DNA of 64,000 bases from Syngnathus acus (Eukaryota > Chordata > Actinopteri > Syngnathiformes > Syngnathidae): contig NC_051107.1 of assembly GCF_901709675.1 (NCBI RefSeq), forward strand, positions 1,419,501-1,483,500. Reading direction: 5' to 3'. A program made the position numbers and the translations under genes. Below are positions 25,901-37,202 of this stretch, piece by piece (positions within the stretch are counted from its first letter, which is position 1; each line of letters starts with the position of its first letter). Under the pieces are notes generated by a model, which saw only the letters and a list, made by a program, of their open reading frames with translations, was not told where the DNA came from and ran no database searches.

Positions 25901-28900
25901 CTTGAACTGGCTCAGAAAAACAATCCATGTGAATTCAATCAGATGTACAGCATCAAGGGCTAATACTCTTGAAATCCTGAACTAGCGCCACTGATCAGCT
26001 GTCCTTGTCGACGCTCGCTTGAGACTTCATCATTTGGATTACTTCGTCGATATTTTTGCGCAACAAAGTATTCTTGATTTTTATGGCGCTCGATTCCAAT
26101 GCCACACATGATCGCTCAGTCAGTTGGAAGGAGTCACCAGCACTTTTTAAATTGGATGCGACTTTAATCAAAAAAGTCTGTCGGACTTTTTTTGCTCTCG
26201 GCACGAAGTCAGCCACGTTCCCCTGCTGCCGCTCGGGTCGCGTTTGATACTCTCAGCACACGGCTGCATTGACACATGAATGGATTCATAGGACGAAAAA
26301 GGCAATGGGGGACAATTAGGGAAGGGTTAACGAAAGAGTAAAAAAATAGACGTGTTTGAGTTTTGACGTCAATGAACTCCGTTGATAACATGACATCTTT
26401 GAGGCCAACATGGGATATAAGAAACAGCTCTCGGGTCTTAAAGTGTTCCAAATAAAACCCGAAGTGAATCAAGATAATTCCAAACACTTGTTTCCTTGTC
26501 TGACGTAAAGGATGATCATTATCTGCATCATTTATTGTGGTTAACCACCTCCGGGGACCACTCGCAGCCAAATTGTGGGTTTATTTTAGTAGCAGTCGAT
26601 TTTAACAGCGGTGATGTTTTGTGGCACTATGGCGTCATTGATGCCCCTAATTAATTGTCAGTGTGGCTTTGAAATGAAATGTGAAGAAACGTTCTAAAAA
26701 TATACAGCACCCTCAAAGAGATTAAACTGAGCCTTGTAATCCACATTTCAGCTGGATCAAGGGCATTTTTGTTTTGTAATTATAGCGCAGAGTAGTCAAA
26801 ATTAATCGATTAATCTACAACAAATTGATGATAAAATTAATCGCCTCATTATTTTAATGATCATGTAATTGTTTAGGGATATTTTCAACTAAGGATTGTC
26901 AAACTCTTCTGATTTTAGGCTTTCCAAAGTTATAATTCTGATTTCTCTTGTCTTGCATTAAAATAAACTGATTTATCTTTTGTTTGCTCCAAATAAAAAA
27001 TAAAAAACTTTTACTTTGTAAACAATGACATTCTCTGTTTAGATGGGGGTTTTCTTAATTGAAAATGGATGGATAGACTAAATGATGCCAAATAAATAAC
27101 AATGTTTAATAAATGAACCGTAATCGGGGAAAAAATATATATTAATACATTTTAATGCAAAGAAAAATTACCTGATTAAATTGATAAATCGATATAATAA
27201 CCAATTGAATAATCGATTCTAAACATATTCAATGGTGACAGCCCTAGCATAGCGTACCTAATATTTTGGAAAAACACCTGACGCAGGTGTTGTTTTTCAG
27301 GCCTGGGTATGTTTTATGGATTCTTCTTAGTATTATTATTATTATGCTCAGTTTCGCTATTCTGAACCATCAAGAATCCTAAAAACCATTAATTAGAAGG
27401 AAATTTTGCAACCTGGGAGAGAAACACACTGCTCGAATAAAAATCTTGCACCTGCGGGCTGCTCGTTTGATTCACTGGAAGCACTTAAAAAACTGATTAG
27501 CGTGAAGATTCACGGTCACGCTTGAAAGCGGGTCATGCATCGAGGCGGCAATTAAGGACCAATTTGGGGGGGACTTGCAAAAGCTTTTAAGGCGAAAATA
27601 AAGCTCATTTGCTTCCATGCCGCCAACGCTGGAAGGACTTTCATGTCCCCCGTCATGTAGCACCTGTCAAAGTACTCGAAAACCTCCATCGACGGGCTCT
27701 TTTAAGAGCGAGTGTCCCGAGGGAGCTGTGGGGGGTTGCCTGCCCCTGATGACCCTCTCATGTTTTTTCCACTTCTCATCTGGTGAAACGAACAGCCGAG
27801 CTGGAGCCTGCGGATCCGTGCTAAACCTCTTACGATAATCCTAATGTACGGTTTTGTTATGGACAAGAAGTTGTCTATCATGGTCGCCTTTCAAAAGAAC
27901 ACACAAGGAGATGTTTAGACCATTCATGACATCGTCGAGGGCGTTCCCTTTTCATCATGGAAATTGTTGATGAGACACAGACCACCGCTGCAAATGTTCT
28001 GCCCCGCACATTAGAATGCTTTACGGTACGTTTGCGTGAACTCGTACGCTCTTGAGACGGGTTCAAATGTAGTTCATGCCAAAGACGAACTGGGAGATAA
28101 CAAATGGGCTCACAAAAGAGGCAGTGAACGGCGTTTCGGTGATCATCGCTCACGTTACGTCGCATTAAGTCCGTGAGGGGGAACTCTGCTTGACCTTCAC
28201 CTCTAAAACATCCAACATGAGCATAGAGAGCAATCAAAAGATCAAGGTTTAAAAGTGTTGCGTGACAGTCGACATCATTGCTGCAGAATTAAGGCTCTTA
28301 TGAGATGTAAACAGTATGTGCATACCAACAGAATGAGATTTAAGATGATTAGCAGTCACACTCAAGGCAACCCTGACAGCCAACCGGGAAAGCCCGCTTA
28401 AATCAAGACTACCAACATATCTGAAACAATAATAGACATTGATAATTTAGTATGAACATGTCAAAATTAATTTGGAGGGAATAACTACTATTATCGTTAC
28501 AAAGAGAAGATCTGGGATATATTTTGGGGAGGTTGAAACTCCAAGACTCGAATATTTTTAGAGTCGATTATTCCACCGGATAAAACTGTATTTTGCATGG
28601 AGGAATATTACTAAATAATTTCCCCCATTTACTGATGTCAAAATTGATTTTGACAGCTCTACTTAAGAGTTATTGTGTTTCGTTTCAGAAGAAGAACCTG
28701 AAACTTTTGCCGAGTCTCGCTGTTCTGGCTACCTGGGGCATCATTCTGCTGTCAGGCCGCATCTACTGGATGGGTAACAAGCCTCCCAACTTTTCAAACT
28801 CGGACAACCCGGCGGCCGACTCGCCGCATCTCTTCACCCGGACGCTGACCTTCCTCCACCTGCCCGCCGCCAATGCTTGGTTGCTACTTTGCCCCGACAA

Positions 28901-31900
28901 GCTGAGTTTCGACTGGTCCATGGACGCGGTGCCCTTAGTGAAGTCCTTAGCTGACTGGCGGAATCTTCATACGCTTGCCTTTTATGGAGGAGTCATTCTC
29001 CTGACTTGGTTTGGGTTTCACGGCCCTACCTCAAAAGGAAAAGATGCAGAGAGCAAAATAACAAATGGAAAATCGGTCACCAATGGGAATGGTTACCATG
29101 CACCTGACACGAACCACAACACAGATTTGGGGCCACCAACGATCACCGTGAACGGTTCAGCCGGACTCCACGACGACCCTCCTTGGATGTCCCTGCCCCC
29201 CACAGAAAACCTTGCAATACTCTCATTGGCCTTACTAGCACTACCTTTCATCCCTGCGTCCAATCTCTTCTTTTATGTCGGTTTTGTCATTGCCGAGAGG
29301 GTACTCTATATTCCCAGCATAGGCTTCTGCTTACTAGTAGCCACTGGCGCAAGAAGCTTGTACGTCAGACTAAGAAGAAGAAGCTACAGGGCCTTGCTGT
29401 TGAGTCTGTGTTTGGTGCTGGTGCTGCTAAACGGACTTAGAACAATTCAAAGGAATAGGGACTGGAGCAATGAGGAGAATCTGTACAAGTCAGGAATTAG
29501 TGTGAACCCTGCAAAAGGTAAGACGGGTGATTCTTATGAGCCTCCATTCGTTCTTTTAATACTTTATCCAGCCTGACACTGTGTCAATGTCTCCTGCAGC
29601 CTGGGGCAATTTAGGAAATGTTCTGAAAAGCCAAGGCAAGATGGCGGAGGCGGAGAAAGCATACAGAAATGCTTTGCACAACAGGGGGAACATGGCGGAC
29701 ATGCTGTATAACCTGTGAGTGTTTAAGACATCGACCAATCTCCCACTCCTGACACCCTTGATGGGAGTTGCGCTAATCCGATCTGTCACATATCGGGGGA
29801 GGCAGAAAGCGAGGTGAACCCAAAGAAGTGACAGACGGGAAGCAAAATCAGACAAAGTAACTCCCACACCAGCAAAAGCAAAGTTGCCATATAACTTCCA
29901 AAATCCCAGATTAAAAGTAGTAAATATTTTTAGAATAAATAATTCTGTTAATTAATCCATCAATTAATTGAATAATCGTAAAAACATATTTTGCATCAAA
30001 ATGGATCAGAAAAACAATTTTCCCTTTTGATTATTATGTATTGTTTATTGATAAAAATAACTAAAAAAACAAAGAATATCATACAACGGAAATGAATGTT
30101 GTACTCTGTTATTGTTGTCCGAAGTAAAAGCCAATGTTTGCAAATATCTTGTATCGATTAAACACAAAATATAACCTGTTTGTTTCCATTAATGATGCCA
30201 AAAATTGTATGAAAAATGACTGTTGAGAGGCTAACTATTGAGGATTTTGACGATTCTAAGGTAAAAAATGGCTTTAAACGATTACTCGAATATTAAAGTA
30301 GCTGTCGAATAATTTAATAATCGATTACTCGATTCATTTTGACAACTGAACTAATGTGTCTCAAAATCGAAACTCAATTATTAAAGTAGTTTTCGATTAA
30401 TTTAATAATCGATTACTCGATGCATTCTGACAACTCTATACCATTCTGTGTTTCAAAGTTGCATTTTCCCTTCTTGATGTCGTCCAGGGGTTTGCTGCTG
30501 CAAGAAAACGAGAGATTTACAGAGGCGCTTCATTACTACAAACTGGCTATTGGGAGTCGGCCAACGCTAGCATGTAAGGAAAACCTTGTGTCGATAGAAA
30601 ATAACGACAGTGATTGTTCGTTCATTTTGACATTCTGCAGTCTTATGAGTAATTAGACCCAGACCCAAAAGGTCACACTTCATTTCAGAGGCGTGCCACA
30701 TTTCGGAAATCAGGCCATTTCAGCTTAATCCCACAATCCGTAAAGAGCTAATTAAAAAGGATGGATCAGACGTTGAATGAAAATATATAACAGGGTCGTC
30801 CTTTGTCATTTCTATGCTGCAGCCGCCTACCTAAACACAGGAATCATCCTGATGAACCAGGGCAGCCTGGAAGAGGCCAAACGGACTTTCGTGACATGCG
30901 CCAACATTCCAGACGAGAATCTGAAGGATCCCCACACCCACAAGAGCTCAGTCACCAGTTGCCTGTATAACCTGGGAAAACTTCTGCACGAGCAGGGCCA
31001 ACAGGAGGTACAGCGGTTGTAAAATGCTTCATCTGTTCCATTTCCAAGGTGGATTTTATGTAGATTTTTTTTTCTGCATTCTACAGGAGGCCCTTTCCAT
31101 TTACAAGCAGGCAGTGCAGAGGATGCCCAGACACTTTGCACCGCACAGCCTTTTTAACATGATGGGTATGCCAATTTTTATTTTGTATCACACTGACAAA
31201 CTAAGGGATCATAAATCCGGTGACACCTACTTTATAAAATGGCCCCATGATGGCATTCAAACAACGTCAAGCAGTGCTGACTTTGGCCGGAGATGTGTTG
31301 TTGAAACTTCTTGTTAAGATGATCCACATGAGAAGAGGCTTTAAAGTGAATTCAACAAATGTTGAAGCGTTGCCAAAGCAAACAGCGGAGCGCTGTAGCT
31401 TCTCAATGTGCATTTCTACTGAAGAGGATTGAAGCTAATCCAGGGAATAAATCACATCCAACGCCTTGTTATTGTAACACTAATGACATTAATGGAAGCT
31501 TAGAGTTGAGATGGTCCGCTTGAGCTCTCGTTTAGTCAGGTGGGGGGAGTCGTGTGCTGATGTCATGTTGATGTCATGTCACTGGAAAAGCCAACTGCAT
31601 TCGTCTTCCTGATTCTTTCCCAGCATTCAAACACACTGTACATAATCTGTCCTTGACTAACTTGTTAGTTATTTTTTTCCATAGGCAACACTCGGAACTT
31701 TTTTCAATTAAACCCTGACCTTTGTTTCCTGTTACCAGGAGAGGCCTACATGAGGCTGAATAAACTGGAGGAGGCAGGTCACTGGTACAAGGAGTCCCTC
31801 AGGGTCAAGCCGGACCATATACCGGCTCATCTTACTTACGGAAAACTGCTGTCCATCATAGTATGTACACACACAGTTTTTTGTTTTAAATTAAACTGGC

Positions 31901-34481
31901 AAAACACTTTTCTGTGCATGTAAACATATTAAGAACTGGGTCACTTGCACCCCATAACACCAATGCCCACATTTTCCTTGCGATGTAGCAGCTGCAAAAA
32001 AAAAAAAAAATCTGTCCTTCCACCCGAAGGCAAAAAAAAACTCTGACACTGATGTGACAACAGATGTGTTCACAGCTGAGTCCAGTTTGACTTGTGGGAG
32101 TTGCCCTCTATAAACCCTTGAGGGATATTTGACCTCTTTCCTTCCTTGAGTGAAGACATAGGGCCAAGAAATTAGCAGACTTTCTCAGCTCAGACGCACA
32201 GCTAAAATATTAGAGCTGCAGTGTTGGTGGATCGGCCTCCTTTGGGCCCTGGAACCGAGATCTGCCTGGACCCTGGACAATGGACCAGACTTTTGACACA
32301 ATTACTAGGCTTCCTTTTTACATCACCCCATCAGATACCGTTTTGTTGTTATTGTCTTCAAGGAGTCAGTTACAGGTCAAAATGAAGTCTTGCTCATCAA
32401 TTCACGTTTTCCTCAATTTTCTTAAAGGGACGAAATACAGACGCAGAAAAGTACTACCTTAGAGCCATTGAGCTGGACCCCATGAAAGGAAACTGCTACA
32501 TGCACTATGGTAAGACTCAAAAACTCCTACAGAACTTTAAAGGGCTGCTTGCATTGTTCTAGTCCGGGTTTTGCATTCATGGCTTTGAGTTTTTGGTCGA
32601 TTACACGGGGATCTTCGGACGCTTTCATGTGCTATTTAAGCGTTGCGTCGTCAACTTTGTATCCAGACCGCAACCAGCTGAAGTTCTAAACCAGGGTGGA
32701 CTTCATGTTGCGGCCTGTGTAACCTGATAACACTTGTAATTGCGGGGACTCGGAGAAATTGTTTCTCGGGGGTTGGGGTAGGAAGTGATACTTGTGGGGC
32801 AGAGGATTGGTTGCTTGTGAAATTGGGGTTCGGTGTTCGGTACTTTGACAAACTCGAACTTAGTGGGGACTTATGCCGAGTAATTCGAAGCCGGTCCCGC
32901 TGTTTCCAGGAAGTAGAGCGGCCATTGTGTCCCACCGTATCGTTCTTCTTTCCTCTCCCTTGGCTTGCTTTGGCACCTGGTAAGGTGGAGCACTGCTGTC
33001 TTTGGACGGCGCCGCTTCCCCTTTGCGTTATCTTGCAGACTCTTGTAATACGTGATATTTATTTGGCGCCTTATCTCACATCTGGCTCCTTGAGTGTGTC
33101 CGGGGTTCATGGGGCGAGCTCTGAACGTGAGCCTGATATCTGTCGGCCATTTTAATAGGAAGATGCTCTGGACAAGCAAGTGCTTCCTGCCATTGTTTGC
33201 AGAACAGACGGAACGTGCCTGAAGGAGCATCGAACCCATAACATTTCATCATCTAGAGACTCTGGGACAGGAAGTTGTGACTGCTAGGCCAGGTGGCCGG
33301 TCATGAAAAATCGCAAAATATCTCTGCCGTCTTCCTGTTCGTTTCCTGTGACGCTCGTCTTTTTCACCAGCTTCATTCATCTTCCATTGTTGTCGTGTTT
33401 GCAATTATTGAATCTTCTCAATCTCTGTGTAGGTCAGTTCCTGCTGGAGCAGTCGCGACTCGTCGAGGCAGCTAAGATGGCGGAAAGGGCGGCTGAGTTG
33501 GAAGGCACGGAGTTCGACGTGGTTTTCAGCGCGGCTCACATGCTCAGGTTAGCTTTGGAAAAACAATCCAGCTGAGGCTGTTCTTAATGACGGGTTGACG
33601 CTTTGCCATCTTCTCAGGCAGGCCGGTCTAAATGAGGCGGCAGAGAAGCAGTACCAACGTGCAGCCGGTCTCCGACCAGACGTAAGTACTCGGTTTACAA
33701 CACCAGAAAATGTGGCGTTATTCCATCACGTCACGGTGCAGCATGAATCAATCACTTCAAAAGAAAAATAAATCCATAGTTTTGTCTAGTAGAGGTAATT
33801 TAGAGATTGCATTGCAACTTCCACGTAGTTTTTTTTTTTTTTAGACATGAATTACCTCCCACTGGGAATCCTCCAGTTGTATGATACTGCATATTGTTAG
33901 CCTAATAGCATAATAATGTCAATGCTACCGCAGAGTCAAACGTGAAAGTAGTTCTTTTAGGTTAACGCAAAATAGCGGCTGGATCAAATATGACATCATG
34001 GTGAAGACAGTCTGGCATGAAACAAAAAGCAGAGCAGCATTCCCAAGGTTGGCGCCGTGACAGCTTGAGACATAAAAGTAAAAAGACTGGAGCTGTCTTC
34101 CTCTGCGGCTTTGATGCTGGACACATAAAACCGTTCTCACACATCCAGTCAAGGTCGCCACTGGTGCTGTCGCACGTGTAACTCGACACCAGTGGTTTTC
34201 AAAAAGCGGTCTGCGAGCCATAGCACCACCCGATCGTGACTCAAATTACTATCCTGCTAAATCACTCTATGACTGTCTGCTTTCTCCAGTACCCGGCGGC
34301 ACTCATGAACCTGGGCGCCATCCTCCACCTGAACGGAAAGCTGACCGAGGCCGAGGCTAACTACCTACGGGCGCTGCGCCTCAAGCCCGACGACGCCATC
34401 ACACGCTCGAACCTGCGCAAGCTTTGGAACATCATGGAGCGGCAGGGGCTCGCCACTAGGACGGAGCAACTTTGGACTTAA
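10966..34481 (+). CDS. tmtc2: tmtc2, ER transmembrane O-mannosyltransferase with TPRs
   Basis: Twelve coding exons: 10966-11048, 22739-23336, 28689-29517, 29600-29714, 30488-30573, 30823-31007, 31087-31165, 31739-31860, 32428-32509, 33433-33547, 33618-33681 and 34290-34481; 849 residues (human 836), all phases consistent. TMTC1-4 add O-mannose to cadherins and protocadherins in the ER; TMTC2 is also linked to ER calcium handling and hearing. Seen: an N-terminal membrane segment followed by the luminal YDD (residues 25-27) typical of this glycosyltransferase fold, EAVAGVVGRADVGAALFFLL, several further hydrophobic segments to about residue 500, then tandem TPRs (AWGNLGNVLKSQGKMAEAE, NLGAILHLNGKLTEAEANY) to the end. 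The insert at about 340-385 is hydrophilic and variable. Intron 1 is 11.7 kb and intron 2 is 5.4 kb, both full of repeats. The C-terminal wording LRKLWNIMERQGL confirms TMTC2 over its paralogues. Confidence 0.97.
12168..12185. other. 18-bp perfect GC palindrome in tmtc2 intron 1
   Basis: CCTCCCCCCGGGGGGAGG is a perfect inverted repeat next to a further run of C. It could extrude as a hairpin or be a G-rich structure on either strand. No function is implied. Confidence 0.6.
15649..15890 (-). repeat. dispersed AATCGATTAATCG repeat, copy 1 (partial)
   Basis: The segment begins GAGCCGTCAAAATGAATCGA, the same end as other copies in this window, and continues with the shared interior (CTTATTC-rich, cAAACAAGATATTTGCAAA). 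It then loses similarity near 15890. It is probably a 3'-end-first, truncated copy in tmtc2 intron 1. Family name not assigned. Confidence 0.6.
18482..19776 (-). mobile_element. defective Tc1/mariner transposon with long TIRs
   Basis: The ends are near-identical inverted repeats about 200 bases long, with outer sequence CARGACTGTCTCAGAAAATT, flanked by TA on both sides (18480-18481 and 19777-19778), the classic Tc1 target duplication. The transposase runs on the minus strand. An N-terminal start (MGKTADLTAVQRTIIDTLH) near 19450 meets a stop codon, the middle is deleted, and the C-terminal part at 18759-19127 keeps HDLAPAHSAK and NSPDINPIENLWGIVKKK, the second D and the final E of the DDE triad. 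Length of about 1.3 kb is short for an autonomous Tc1. It cannot make an active enzyme. Confidence 0.92.
18759..19450 (-). pseudogene. broken Tc1 transposase gene
   Basis: Three frame pieces on the minus strand (near 19450-19395, 19338-19090 and 19127-18759) together resemble a Tc1 transposase, but they are separated by a premature stop, an internal deletion and frame changes. The paired helix-turn-helix part is mostly missing. It is dead coding sequence within the element above. Confidence 0.85.
21484..21860. repeat. imperfect foldback element (MITE-like) in tmtc2 intron 1
   Basis: Outer arms ATTGCATTCACTTGG (near 21498) and CCAAGTGAATGCAAT (near 21829) are exact inverse complements. Weaker pairing continues inward, and a second pair TTCTGTTTTAT / ATAAAACAGAA closes around an A/T-rich centre. 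This is the form of a small TIR element of about 370 bases. Family and target duplication not determined. Confidence 0.5.
23874..24350 (+). repeat. dispersed AATCGATTAATCG repeat, copy 3 (near full length)
   Basis: It starts CTAGGGCTGCTGCTATCAAT and ends AATCAATGAATTTTGAGAGC, about 480 bases. Shared interior markers include TTTGCATAAAAGTGTATTAC, CCCCCATTTACTGTTGTTTA and GGACAATTCTAAGGTAAAAA. This copy is the best reference for the others in this window. It lies in tmtc2 intron 2. Confidence 0.7.
24716..24748 (+). repeat. (GT)n microsatellite
   Basis: A run of GT units with occasional GC, about 33 bases, in tmtc2 intron 2. Confidence 0.9.
25421..25838 (-). repeat. dispersed AATCGATTAATCG repeat, copy 4
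   Basis: It starts AGAGCTGTCAAAAATGATCA and ends TCTAAAAATAGTGACAGTCC, opposite in orientation to copy 3, with the same interior (AATAAACAGTAAATGGGTAA, ATTTTCACGCAAAATAA). It lies in tmtc2 intron 2. A 91-codon open frame here is an accident of the repeat. Confidence 0.65.
25995..26246 (-). other. unidentified 84-codon open frame in tmtc2 intron 2
   Basis: A minus-strand frame of about 84 codons between stops, ending at 25995, has a protein-like composition (VRQTFLIKVASNLKSAGDSF, then helical KIKNTLLRKNIDEVIQMM). It has no ATG at its head (the first start-like codon is GTG at 26216), no visible splice acceptor that I trust, and I do not recognise the family. It may be a fragment of a retrocopy or simply chance. 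Confidence 0.2.
26787..27247 (-). repeat. dispersed AATCGATTAATCG repeat, copy 5
   Basis: It starts AGTAGTCAAAATTAATCGAT and ends ATATTCAATGGTGACAGCCC, about 460 bases, same orientation as copy 4. It lies in tmtc2 intron 2. Confidence 0.65.
28541..28664 (+). repeat. dispersed AATCGATTAATCG repeat, copy 6 (internally deleted)
   Basis: Only the two ends remain. The left end is CGAATATTTTTAGAGTCGAT, then TTTGCATGGAGGAATATTAC and CCCCCATTTACTGATGTCAA lead straight to AAATTGATTTTGACAGCTCT. It ends 24 bases before the tmtc2 exon 3 splice acceptor, so it forms part of that acceptor's upstream context. Confidence 0.6.
29905..30352 (+). repeat. dispersed AATCGATTAATCG repeat, copy 7
   Basis: Begins near AGTAAATATTTTTAGAATAA and ends GATTCATTTTGACAACTGAA in tmtc2 intron 4, with shared interior markers (GACGATTCTAAGGTAAAAAA, TTAAACACAAAATATAACCT). 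Confidence 0.65.
30362..30437 (+). repeat. duplicated terminus of repeat copy 7
   Basis: Directly after copy 7, a 76-base segment repeats its right end (AGTAGTTTTCGATTAATTTA ... TCGATGCATTCTGACAACTC). This is a partial tandem duplication of one terminus in tmtc2 intron 4. Confidence 0.6.
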
Positions 34482-37202
34482 ATAAGCAGGCCAAGGCAGA
34501 TTTACGAGGTGCTGAAATGAACTTTGAGGCGACTTTTCTTATTCATTTGGAAAAAACACAATTCTTCAACTGAACTGAAAGATACGGAGGCCGTCGTCTC
34601 TTAAGATTTGTGTAAAAAAAAAACTCCAACATGTGGTGCCAAAGCTTGTACGCCTTTTGTGGCTGGCAAATACGCCGGCCAAAAAACTATTTTCACGTTT
34701 CTTGTGTGGTCATTTGTTAATTTATTAATATTGTTTTGTGGTGAAAGCCAATGAAATCATTGGTTGCTTACATTGTGTCGCACTGCTATGATGTCGCAAG
34801 AACGCCCCCCCCCACAAGAGCTGGACGAAAGTGAATTTACCAAGAACTATTAGGGCCACAGTGAAAAGGAAAAATTAACTAGTGATGTTATGAGAATAAA
34901 GTTACATTTATTTGGGACAAAAATAAATCATAATCTTGCAAAAATAGTCAGATTTACTAAATATATATGTATTTTCTAGAAATTAAAACACCTTTTTTTT
35001 CATCCTAATATTCAGACTTTCCTAAAAGAATTACATTACAAAAATATATACATTAATTTCATAATATTGCATCCCTTTTCATCAGAAAAAGAAAACTTTT
35101 TATCCAAAAATAAGGCTTTATTCACATCATGTTACTACTTTTTCCCTCAAAATAAATATGACATTGTCATATTAACTATAATGTCACTAATACTTCTTTT
35201 TCACTTGAAAAAAAATCTGAAAAAGTATATTAGTTAATATAATTTGTAACTTGAAATTATTTATGCTTGCTGTTTTTTTTTAATTATCTAAAATTAATTA
35301 CTTTATTCTCGCAGTTTTTTTTTCTATTTGGTGTGGCCTTAATTTTCTTTTTAATATACATTTAGTACTTTTTAAATATTGAAATGACCTCATCCACTAC
35401 ATTTTTTTTTTTTTTAAATGCAGAATTCACAACTACCAACATTATCATTCAGCAGGGTGACAGCCATTAAAAAATCCCGCAATACAAAAAGAATATCACC
35501 AACCAAACATTACATTAGATGTGTTTCATGGTCATGTAGTTTCAATTAGAGAACGTCTTTTGTGTTTTGTAAGAAAAACTGAACTTTTTGTCCAGAATAA
35601 AAATGTTTGCCAATCACGTGTTGTGATTGTTGTTGTACTTTAAGCGGCTTTAAGTAGCTTCAACCAGCTGTCAGCAAAACCCACAAATAAGAACTTCAAG
35701 GTTCTACTCACATGTGGCTTGCATTCCAAGCAGCAGCACCTGCCTGTTTTATTGTCCTACGCGAAACACACAACAAGGAAGGAAGCAAGGCAGATGAAAG
35801 ATTTCCTCCCTGCTCCTCTCCATCACTCTGTGGACTAGCAAAAGAACATATGGTCAGGACCATTGATCTTTCTGTAAAGCACTTTTAAGGCTGATAAATC
35901 TTTATTTGTGGCTGTGGAGCGACAACGTGGATGCCACAGTTAATTTTTTTATCTTGCCGTGCAGGAGGTGACACATCACATCATATTAATTGAATCTTTG
36001 ATGAGAATCTCAGGCATTAGGTTGAACAAGAAATGATTAACAGTTTGCCTGTGTGTGATTATAGTACAACAAAATCGACAAGAATTGATTGGCTTTTTGT
36101 TCAGTGGTTTCTGAAGCAACAGCGACCTCTGTTGGACAAACGTAAAACAGTTGAAAGAACGAGTCACGGGGAAAAAAATAAATATTAAAAGGTCTCACCT
36201 GTCAGTGTGTCACAGTGAAGGAAGGGCAGAAGGTTAATGTGTCATCATAAATAATATTAGGGGGGTAAAATGGCCGACCCACCGTGAACAAATAAAGGCT
36301 TGTTGTGAATGAGGTGACTCCTTTTGTCGTTGCTCATCATCAAAATTAAAGGGGGCTGGCGCGTGAACGAAGTAAGGACGATATTTATCAGTTTCAAAGT
36401 CAAGGGGCAATAGTTGAGGGTGGAATAGCGTCGAATTCATGATTTTATTTCAAGTTGAAAAGCCAGCTAGCGTTTAAGTTTGTCATCCGGGAATTTTACT
36501 CATCAACTTTGTCCTGTACGTAGAGCGTCAGTGAGCGCAATGACGTCAACAAAATCTACTAAAAGAATATATCCCGGATGTTTGTGAGCGTTGCTCGCTT
36601 CCCATGAGTTTATTTTATTATATATTTAAATGTACCATTATCTGATAAAATAAGTGAAATTCAATTCAATCAACTTCACTGACGGGTTGTATGCAAAAAG
36701 CCCACATTTATTAGTCACTCTATGTACAAATGACAGATTTCTTAACACAAATTGACTGTTTCTCTGAAACCATACTTCCACTATTGCACCACCTTGTGGT
36801 GAAATCCGTCACTTGTTCGTCTCACGAGAACTTCCACTATACTGTACACACGCACAAAGAAAAGTGACATCTTAACAAGATGATTTGAGATGCCCACATA
36901 TCAAAGCGACATTCCGTGTTGTAATTACTCATGACATTATTTCAAAATGGAGACCATGAGCAGGCTGCTCTGTGCAGATACATCTGCACAATAGAGCCAG
37001 TAAGACTTATGAGTCAAGTTTCATTGCTGTTAGCATTTCCAGCTCATTTGCTCCATATCCCATTTGGACGTGCAGTGGAAAAAACATCCTTGCAGAGTTG
37101 TCATCTTCCTCATCGAAGGCACTTTAAAATTCATGCTCTTAGGCACAGGATCGCCTTGACATCTCTTGAAGCGCTCGTCTCGGATTGGGAGAGCGGACAA
37201 TC
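34482..37202. other. tmtc2 3' UTR and tmtc2-parp11 tail-to-tail interval
   Basis: After the tmtc2 stop, AATAAA signals occur at 34895-34900 and 35596-35601. On the other strand TTTATT at 36707-36712 is a good poly(A) signal for parp11, about 490 bases after its stop. Between them the DNA is A/T-rich (34860-35440) and then unremarkable. No supported exon is seen. Confidence 0.5.
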
